Positions 6,538 through 11,056 of a stretch of DNA of 11,056 nt are shown one piece after another. The stretch's first letter is position 1; each line of letters begins with the position of its first letter. This stretch comes from JAAYAY01 sp964429355 (GTDB lineage: Bacteria > Planctomycetota > Planctomycetia > Pirellulales > Thermoguttaceae): NCBI GenBank assembly GCA_964429355.1, contig CAYSCH010000320.1:1-11056 (forward strand), read 5' to 3'. Below the pieces are notes generated by a model. It did no database searches, was not told where the DNA came from, and worked only from the letters and a program-made list of their open reading frames with translations. The translations under genes and the position numbers were made by a program.

Positions 6538-7656
6538 TCAAATATCTCCGATCAACTCCTTGCGTATCTGCCCGAGTGCATCGGCGGCAATCATGGCGTC
6601 GACCAGGTCGGCGGCTGTTACCTTGAAGGGATGGTTGTGGCAGAGCGAGCCAGCCCCGGTGCAGCCCTCGCCAAAGGCCATCAGCCGTTGGCGGCTGATC
6701 CCTTCCAGATGCAGATCGGCAAAGGTGACGGGCAGGCCGAGCTGGATCTGGAAGTCGAAGACGGCGTACTTGTCGTCCACATCGTAGTCGTCGTCAAGGC
6801 AAAGCTGCGAGACGATGCCGAAGCCGACCTTCTCGCCGTGCATCATGCCCGCCTCCTGGCACTCGGGCATATTGGAGAGCATGTTGCCGATCATGTGGGC
6901 CGTCGCCAGGCCGCCGCTTTCGAAGCCCAGGCCGGAAAGGAGGACGTTGGCCTCGATCACTTTCTCAACGGCCGGAGTAACAACGCCCAGCTCGACATCG
7001 CGTTTGGCGTCCAGGCCATGATCGATGAGCGTGTCGAAGGCCAGGCGGGCCAGCGCCATTGCGGCCATGGTCGGCTGTCCGCCGGCAATGTTGTTTGCCC
7101 GGGATTTCTTGGCGGCCTCGGCCTCGATCCAGGTCGAAAGGGCGTCGCCCATGCCGGCCACGAACGCCCGCACCGGGCCGCTGGCGACCACTTGCGTGTC
7201 GACCAGCACGAGGTCCGGATTGAAGGGCCAGCAATCGAAGCCGATGAAGTTGTGATTTTCGTCGTACCACACGGATGCGGCGCTGGTGGGCGAATCGTTC
7301 GACGCGATCGTCGGGCAGGTCACCATCTTCAGCCCCGTATCGACCGAAACCGCCTTGGCCACATCGAGCACCTTGCCGCCGCCGACGCCGACGGAAATGT
7401 CGGCGCCGCTTTCGCGGGCGATCTTACTGACACGGCCGCGTTCGTCGCCGGTCGCCTCCCCCTGGAAGAGGACGTCGACCATCTCGATCCCCGCGGCGGC
7501 CAGGCTGGCGGCCACGGTGTCGCCCACGATTTTCTTGACGCACTCGTCCCACAGAACCAGGGCCTTCTTGCCGAGGGGCTTGAGGTAGTCTCCCAGTTCG
7601 GCGAGCACGCCCCGGCCTTGAACGTATTTTCGAGGGGCAATGAGCACGGATTTCAT
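6538..7656 (-). CDS. gldA: Glycerol dehydrogenase (iron/zinc alcohol dehydrogenase family)
   Basis: This 372-aa protein, close to the family's usual length, should interconvert glycerol and dihydroxyacetone with NAD+ in the cytoplasm; a related small diol is possible in this operon. The Rossmann part carries GGGK (92-95), and PTIASNDSPTS (115-125) includes the substrate-side Asp121. PDLVLVDTQVV (147-157) and AGMGDALSTW (167-176) are typical of GldA. The metal ligands are Asp171, His254 and His273, matching the Asp-His-His set of Bacillus GldA within a residue or two. SGLGFESGGLATAH (241-254) is a family hallmark. The start at 7656 has a perfect AGGAGG at 7665-7670. It is the last gene of the operon, 46 nt after the hydroxyacid dehydrogenase. 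No strong terminator follows its TGA at 6538. Family is secure; the physiological substrate is inferred. Confidence 0.93.
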   Translation of the reverse strand: MKSVLIAPRKYVQGRGVLAELGDYLKPLGKKALVLWDECVKKIVGDTVAASLAAAGIEMVDVLFQGEATGDERGRVSKIARESGADISVGVGGGKVLDVAKAVSVDTGLKMVTCPTIASNDSPTSAASVWYDENHNFIGFDCWPFNPDLVLVDTQVVASGPVRAFVAGMGDALSTWIEAEAAKKSRANNIAGGQPTMAAMALARLAFDTLIDHGLDAKRDVELGVVTPAVEKVIEANVLLSGLGFESGGLATAHMIGNMLSNMPECQEAGMMHGEKVGFGIVSQLCLDDDYDVDDKYAVFDFQIQLGLPVTFADLHLEGISRQRLMAFGEGCTGAGSLCHNHPFKVTAADLVDAMIAADALGQIRKELIGDI

Positions 7657-7702
7657 TTGTTGGTCCTCCTGCGGGATTCGGGAAGTTGGTTCTCAATCGC
7701 CC

Positions 7703-8749
7703 CTATAGTCGCAGCGCCGGTTCAATTCCGTTGACGACGGGCAGTGGGCCCTCGCCACGAAGCATTCTTGTCAGGTGGCCGGCCATCAACTTGGGGCTGT
7801 TCAGAAAGGCGTCGATGGTGCTGCCGGCCAGGTGAGGGGTGATCGTCAGATTGTCGAGTTCCAGCATGGGGCTGCCCGCGGGTAGCGGTTCCTCGTCAAA
7901 AACATCGAGTGCCGCGCCCATGATCTTTCTTTGTCGCAACGCGTCCACAAGGGCCTTCTCGTCGATCAGCCCGCTCCGGGCCGTGTTGACGAGCACGGCG
8001 GTGGACTTCATCATCGCCAATTCGGCGGCGCCGATCAAATGGTGGGTCTCCGGGGAGAGCCTGGCGTGCAGGGAAACGACGTCCGATTCCTTCATCAGGG
8101 TGGGCAGATCGACAAGCTCCGCCGGTGCCGGATCGCCTTGACAATAAGGGTCAAATGCGAGGATCCGGCTGCCGAAGGCTTCCAAGTAGTGGGCCACCAG
8201 CCGGCCGATGGCACCGTAGCCGACCAGGCCGACCGTTTTTTCGTTCAGCTCGGGAATCGCCATGCCGTTGGCAAATTCCCGCCGCCACTGGCCCCGCATC
8301 AGGCAGGCGTGGGATCGGGCCAAATTGCGGATCTCCGCCAGGATCAACCCCATCGTGCACTCTGCCACCGCACGTGCGTTGCGCCCCGGCGTGTTGAGGA
8401 CGCTCACGCCCCGCTCGCTGGCCGCAGCGACGGCCACATTTTCGACGCCTCCACGGAGCACACCGATCACCTGGAGGGAGCGTGCGGCTTTGATCGTCCC
8501 TGCCGGGACCGGCGTGAACTGGGTCACGAGGATCTCCACGTCGTCGATACGGTCGAAAAGCTGTTGCGGCAGGTCCACCGCATCGGGCCCTCCCTGCTCG
8601 ATCGCCAGGTTCGCCTCCTGCAACTGGATCAGCGTCTCGTGCTCCCAGCGGCGGACCTCGACCTCGACCCCCAGCGATTCCAGGGCAGAGAGCCCCCGTC
8701 GCATGATGTTGTGGGGGATGTAGTGATCGCTGATCGCCAGGAGTTTCAC
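7703..8749 (-). CDS. D-isomer-specific 2-hydroxyacid dehydrogenase (phosphoglycerate dehydrogenase-like)
   Basis: This 348-aa enzyme should reduce a 2-oxoacid or oxidise a D-2-hydroxyacid with NAD(H) in the cytoplasm. The nucleotide-binding motif is GYGAIG (177-182) with Asp200 for the adenosine ribose. The catalytic triad is Arg258 (NTARSG), Glu287 (DEEP) and His306 (TPHLAGST). It lacks a C-terminal ACT domain, so it is a short PGDH-like form rather than typical regulated serine-biosynthesis SerA. The frame stays open upstream into the aldolase gene, but similarity starts with KLLAISDHYIP. I therefore choose GTG at 8749, which lies 2 nt after the aldolase TAA and has GGAG 8 nt upstream. This implies translational coupling. 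Its place between an aldolase and gldA suggests it handles a small oxo- or hydroxyacid such as glycerate, hydroxypyruvate or lactate, but the sequence does not fix the substrate. Confidence 0.9.
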   Translation of the reverse strand: MKLLAISDHYIPHNIMRRGLSALESLGVEVEVRRWEHETLIQLQEANLAIEQGGPDAVDLPQQLFDRIDDVEILVTQFTPVPAGTIKAARSLQVIGVLRGGVENVAVAAASERGVSVLNTPGRNARAVAECTMGLILAEIRNLARSHACLMRGQWRREFANGMAIPELNEKTVGLVGYGAIGRLVAHYLEAFGSRILAFDPYCQGDPAPAELVDLPTLMKESDVVSLHARLSPETHHLIGAAELAMMKSTAVLVNTARSGLIDEKALVDALRQRKIMGAALDVFDEEPLPAGSPMLELDNLTITPHLAGSTIDAFLNSPKLMAGHLTRMLRGEGPLPVVNGIEPALRL

Positions 8750-8751
8750 AG

Positions 8752-9609
8752 TTATCTCTCCGCTTTCCCGTCGGCCGAAAGCAGCCGGATCTTCTCGGCC
8801 ACCGTTTCGCCCATGGCCTGTTTCATCGGCCCGAAGATATCGGCCGGCAGCGGATCGATGCGGTTGATACGGGCCACGGCCGTTTTCATTCCCTTGGCCA
8901 TGGCGATGCGATTGTCGGCGAAAATGTTGATTTTGCAGATGCCGTTGCGGACCGACTCGCGAATCTGGTCGTCCGGCGTTCCCGATCCGCCGTGCAGAAC
9001 CAGCGGAACCGTGCTCACCGCATTGAGTTCCTTGAGCCGATCGATCGACAGATTGGGGAGCGAGCGATACACGCCGTGGGCCGTGCCGATCGAAACGGCC
9101 AGGGCGTCCACGTTGGTCTCGCCGACGAATCGAACGACCTCTTCGGGCAATGTCAGCACCGACTCGCCACATTCTGTTTCCGCCAGGTCCATGCCTCCCA
9201 CGTGGCCCAGTTCGGCTTCCACGCTGACTCCGTGGGGATGAGCCAATTCGACCGCCGCCCGGCTGAGTGCCACGTTGGCCTCAAACGGCATGGTCGAGCC
9301 GTCGACCATCACGGAGGTGAACCCGTGGTCGATCGCCCGCTTGACGACATCCAGATCGGACGTGTGATCCAGGTGCAGGGCGATCGGGATCGGGTGCAGG
9401 TCGGCCACGGCCCGAACCAGGCCGGCCAGGTAGGCCATATCGTAGCTATCGGGCCGGGGCTGGAGGCACATCACGATCACGGGGGCGTGCAGCTCCTCGG
9501 CCGTCTCCAGCACAGAGCGGACCATCACATCTTCGACGCAGTCGAAAGCCGGTACCGCGTAAGCGTTTTCACGAGCGCCGGCGAGGATTTCTTTCAGGGT
9601 AGTCAGCAT
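8752..9609 (-). CDS. Class II (zinc) ketose-bisphosphate-type aldolase
   Basis: This 285-aa protein matches the FbaA/GatY/KbaY family in length and layout; these TIM-barrel enzymes cleave ketose (bis)phosphates to dihydroxyacetone phosphate and an aldehyde. Asp81 of HLDH is the catalytic acid, and the zinc ligands are His82, His178 (GTAHG) and His206 (LHGGSG). VEAELGHVGG (130-139) is also typical. In the phosphate-binding segment KINIFADNRIA (226-236), the family's usual N-V-x-T reads N-I-F-A, so the phosphate-contacting Thr is replaced by Ala231. This may signal an altered or unphosphorylated substrate. The start at 9609 lies 6 nt after the SDR stop; an AGGA overlaps that stop. As operon gene two it probably performs the carbon-carbon cleavage of the pathway. 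The exact ketose cannot be named. Confidence 0.9.
   Translation of the reverse strand: MLTTLKEILAGARENAYAVPAFDCVEDVMVRSVLETAEELHAPVIVMCLQPRPDSYDMAYLAGLVRAVADLHPIPIALHLDHTSDLDVVKRAIDHGFTSVMVDGSTMPFEANVALSRAAVELAHPHGVSVEAELGHVGGMDLAETECGESVLTLPEEVVRFVGETNVDALAVSIGTAHGVYRSLPNLSIDRLKELNAVSTVPLVLHGGSGTPDDQIRESVRNGICKINIFADNRIAMAKGMKTAVARINRIDPLPADIFGPMKQAMGETVAEKIRLLSADGKAER
8758..8761 (-). promoter_or_regulatory. Ribosome binding site inside the aldolase gene supporting the GTG start
   Basis: GGAG lies in the last codons of the aldolase gene, 8 nt before the GTG at 8749. The junction reads GGAGAGATAACTGTG, with the aldolase TAA between the site and the GTG. It supports the GTG start over the longer open frame and suggests terminating ribosomes reinitiate here. 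Confidence 0.65.
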
Positions 9610-9615
9610 AGGTTC

Positions 9616-10377
9616 CTATCTCATCAGCATTCCGCCGGTCGCGTCGAACGTGGCCCCGGTCGTGTAGCTTGCCCGGTCCGACGCAAGGAACACGACCGTG
9701 TGGGCGATCTCGGCCGGTTCGGCGATCCGCCCGAGGGGCGTTCGCTGAATGTAGTTTTCTTCGTTCTCTTCCAGGGCCTCCTGGGCCATGTCGGTTCGCA
9801 TCATGCCGGGGGCGACGGCGTTGACATAGATCCCCGAGCGGGCCACCTCACGGGCGAGCGACACGGTGAAGGTGACCAGGCCGGCTTTCGAAGCGGCGTA
9901 GTGGGCGTGTCCCGTGGTGGAACCGTGGAAGGCCGCCTGGGTGGTGATGTTGACGATCCGCCCGCCGCAGCCTCGATCGAGCCAGCGGCGCACGGCCTCG
10001 CGGCAGGTGAGGAAGGCGCCTTTCAGGTTGATGTCGAAGGTCGCATCCCATTCCTGTTCGGTCATCTCGCGGACGTAGGCGGTCGGCCAGACACCGGCAT
10101 TGTTGACGAGGATATCGATTGGCCCGAGGGCTTCCTCGCATTGTTCGAAGATCCGCGCCACGTCGGCGCTCTTGGCAACGTTTCCTTGCAGGGCGACTCC
10201 CTCGGAATCGTGGAGGTTCTGCAGGGCGCCGACGACCTCCGCGGCGGCCGCCTGGTCGCGAAAGTAGTTGACACCGATTTTCGCTCCTTCGGCCGCCAGT
10301 CCCAGACAGATTGCACGCCCCAGCCCGCGAGAGCCGCCGGTCACGAGCGCCACTTTGTGCTGGAGATGAAGATCCAT
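9616..10377 (-). CDS. Short-chain dehydrogenase/reductase (SDR), first gene of the operon
   Basis: This 253-aa classical SDR is NAD(P)-dependent and cytoplasmic. TGGSRGLG (13-20) is the cofactor glycine motif, NNAG (92-95) the structural motif, and Asn117, Tyr160 and Lys164 (YAASK) are catalytic. Where FabG-like proteins have the catalytic Ser, this one has NITTQAAF, so Thr146 appears to replace it, and the loop to Tyr160 is one residue longer. Arg17 after GGS is common in NADP-preferring members. The frame extends upstream to 10731, but the extra 118 residues have no SDR character and cross the promoter, so ATG 10377 is the start. No Shine-Dalgarno precedes it. As the first operon gene before an aldolase it may oxidise a sugar, polyol or sugar acid to a keto compound. 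It resembles FabG (3-oxoacyl-ACP reductase), but the context argues against fatty acid synthesis. Confidence 0.9.
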   Translation of the reverse strand: MDLHLQHKVALVTGGSRGLGRAICLGLAAEGAKIGVNYFRDQAAAAEVVGALQNLHDSEGVALQGNVAKSADVARIFEQCEEALGPIDILVNNAGVWPTAYVREMTEQEWDATFDINLKGAFLTCREAVRRWLDRGCGGRIVNITTQAAFHGSTTGHAHYAASKAGLVTFTVSLAREVARSGIYVNAVAPGMMRTDMAQEALEENEENYIQRTPLGRIAEPAEIAHTVVFLASDRASYTTGATFDATGGMLMR

Positions 10378-10412
10378 GAAAGGTGAGCCAGGGCAGGATG
10401 GAGCGGTAGGCC

Positions 10413-10426
10413 GGTTTGGGCAAACC
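10413..10426. promoter_or_regulatory. Palindromic putative operator at the operon transcription start
   Basis: GGTTTGGGCAAACC has perfect 6-bp arms and a 2-bp centre. It begins 4 nt downstream of the predicted -10 element on the minus strand and so covers the expected transcription start, the classic place for a repressor. A sugar-responsive regulator encoded elsewhere would fit. No regulator gene is visible in the window. Confidence 0.5.
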
Positions 10427-10429
10427 AAC

Positions 10430-10458
10430 AATATAGACCATCTCTCGGGCAGGTCCAA
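10430..10458 (-). promoter_or_regulatory. Sigma70-like promoter of the SDR-aldolase-dehydrogenase-gldA operon
   Basis: On the minus strand TATATT (10430-10435) matches the -10 consensus at 5 of 6 positions. TTGGAC (10453-10458) is a weaker -35 at 17-nt spacing. Transcription would start near 10423, giving a leader of about 46 nt before the SDR ATG. The match and the adjoining palindrome support each other. Confidence 0.5.
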
Positions 10459-10620
10459 GTGGCGGGAGAGACGCCGGCGGTGGGTGGAGGTTGCGTCTGG
10501 AGGGATGCAGGAAGCAGAGTGCCCGAGGCCTGAAGGGCGAAGAGCGAAGGCGTTGTCTCTTAGGCGTCGGGTCTGGATCGAGCAGGCGGTCGCGGAATCA
10601 TCCTCGCTCACGGGCCGGAC

Positions 10621-10665
10621 TTGGTGTCGGGATGGGGTAAAAATTGTGTTGGGATGGGGGTAAAC
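10621..10665. repeat. Two-copy imperfect tandem repeat, about 22 bp
   Basis: Two adjacent units (10621-10642 and 10643-10665) share the pattern TTG(G)TGT.GGGATGGGG(G)TAAA with few differences. A shorter related copy, GATGGGGTA, lies at 10789-10797. This could be a protein-binding array upstream of the operon or a decayed repeat element. Confidence 0.5.
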
Positions 10666-10671
10666 TTGAGA

Positions 10672-10703
10672 GTTTTGGAACGCATGTGGCTGTGTTCCAA
10701 AAC
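10672..10703. repeat. Long inverted repeat / hairpin
   Basis: GTTTTGGAAC (10672-10681) and GTTCCAAAAC (10694-10703) are perfect 10-bp complements with a 12-nt spacer. The next three bases can also pair with one G-U, giving a 13-bp stem and a 6-nt loop. No gene ends next to it in the window, so a simple terminator role is not obvious. An operator or mobile-element end is possible. Confidence 0.6.
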
Positions 10704-10890
10704 GACGATAGGGCGAGAGAGGTGGTTGCAAGTGATAGTAGTGAACGTGTTTACAGTATTGGGTTGAATCCTAACTGTGACCCCCATGGATGGGGTATGT
10801 GCCAAAACCTATTCACTGGAAACAGGAAAACGGCAGGGAGCAACTTTGCGCGCAATTTGAAGTTTTCTGACACCTTTACCTCGGAAGTGG

Positions 10891-10942
10891 CTCCCTGGAT
10901 TCGGGGAGTGGCTTCTGTATTTTTCCCCAGTGATCCAGGGAG
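10891..10942. repeat. Inverted repeat with nested stem (possible REP- or MITE-like remnant)
   Basis: CTCCCTGGAT (10891-10900) and ATCCAGGGAG (10933-10942) are perfect complements. Inside them GGGGA (10903-10907) pairs with TCCCC (10924-10928), giving a two-tier hairpin of 52 nt. AGTGGCT occurs just before the outer arm and again inside the loop, and TCTGACACCTTTACC lies just upstream. The pattern resembles palindromic repeats seen around small transposons; this is from memory, not a search. Confidence 0.45.
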
Positions 10943-11056
10943 ACGGCGTCTGCCAGTTTGCGAGGGCGGGAACCGGCAGAGAGGGCCTGGCAAGCGATGG
11001 CGGGAGCGGTGAGGACTCGAGGGGATGGAGCATGGATCGGGGACGGGAGAACACTG

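Larger units (their letters stand above)
10378..11056. other. Long non-coding region upstream of the aldolase operon
   Basis: I see no credible gene in these 679 bp; open frames on both strands lack protein character. The left edge holds the operon promoter and palindrome (10413-10458). 10460-10620 is GC-rich and featureless. 10621-10945 is less GC-rich than the flanking genes and holds a tandem repeat, two long inverted repeats and a third partial copy of GATGGGGTA (10789-10797). 10946-11056 is G-rich and shows nothing. A neighbouring gene probably begins or ends beyond the right edge. Confidence 0.6.

Noticed and set aside
6631..7734. A 367-codon plus-strand open frame opposite gldA
   Set aside because: Antisense shadow of a gene with all GldA metal ligands and a perfect Shine-Dalgarno.
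8750..9172. N-terminal extension of the 2-hydroxyacid dehydrogenase frame into the aldolase gene
   Set aside because: The extra residues are an out-of-frame reading of the aldolase and do not resemble the family; GTG at 8749 has a proper ribosome binding site.
8992..10386. A 464-codon plus-strand open frame opposite the aldolase and SDR genes
   Set aside because: It is rich in Arg, His, Gly and Asp as expected for an antisense shadow in GC-rich DNA, and the minus strand carries complete catalytic motifs.
10378..10731. N-terminal extension of the SDR frame to an ATG at 10731
   Set aside because: The 118 extra residues have no SDR character and would cross the predicted promoter and palindrome; the family start fits ATG 10377.
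10644..11012. A 122-codon plus-strand open frame near the right end
   Set aside because: It has no ribosome binding site that I can see, runs through both hairpins and has no recognisable domain.

Overview
This is a GC-rich stretch of bacterial chromosome in which every gene I can support lies on the minus strand, so the window reads right to left. The style suggests a planctomycete (Planctomycetota) or close relative. Signs of this are a secreted DUF6259-type glycosidase-like protein beside a ThuA-fold protein, a Pro/Lys/Glu-rich lipoprotein with a beta-propeller, roomy intergenic regions, and a mix of strong and absent Shine-Dalgarno sequences. This placement is inference. A run of ten Ns at 2822-2831 shows that the source is a draft or metagenome-type assembly.

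Right end (10378-11056): about 680 bp without a convincing gene. It holds a tandem 22-bp repeat, two long inverted repeats and, near its left edge, a sigma70-like promoter with a 14-bp palindrome at the predicted transcription start.

10377-6538: a tightly packed four-gene operon. The order is a short-chain dehydrogenase/reductase, a class II (zinc) ketose-bisphosphate-type aldolase, a D-2-hydroxyacid dehydrogenase and a GldA-type glycerol dehydrogenase. Gaps are 6, 2 and 46 nt. The set looks like a catabolic route for a sugar, polyol or sugar acid: oxidation, aldol cleavage, then redox handling of the small fragments. I cannot match it to a named pathway.

6369-4846: a probable lipoprotein with a proline/lysine/glutamate spacer and a Cys-rich SMP-30/gluconolactonase-like propeller. 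Two perfect hairpins follow (4813-4727), the first probably a terminator. 4687-3497: a CorA-family divalent cation channel with a long N-terminal extension.

3496-2384: a 321-bp intergenic region containing a near-consensus promoter and a palindrome, then a ThuA-like protein interrupted by the assembly gap. 2269-1: a large secreted protein with an N-terminal signal peptide. It runs off the left edge and ends in the start of what I take to be a DUF6259 glycoside-hydrolase-like barrel.

Together the window describes carbohydrate and polyol use: an exported glycosidase-like enzyme, a ThuA-fold partner, an envelope propeller protein and a cytoplasmic aldolase/dehydrogenase operon. CorA is a housekeeping gene between them. 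The operon and its upstream non-coding region are the parts most likely to be undescribed.
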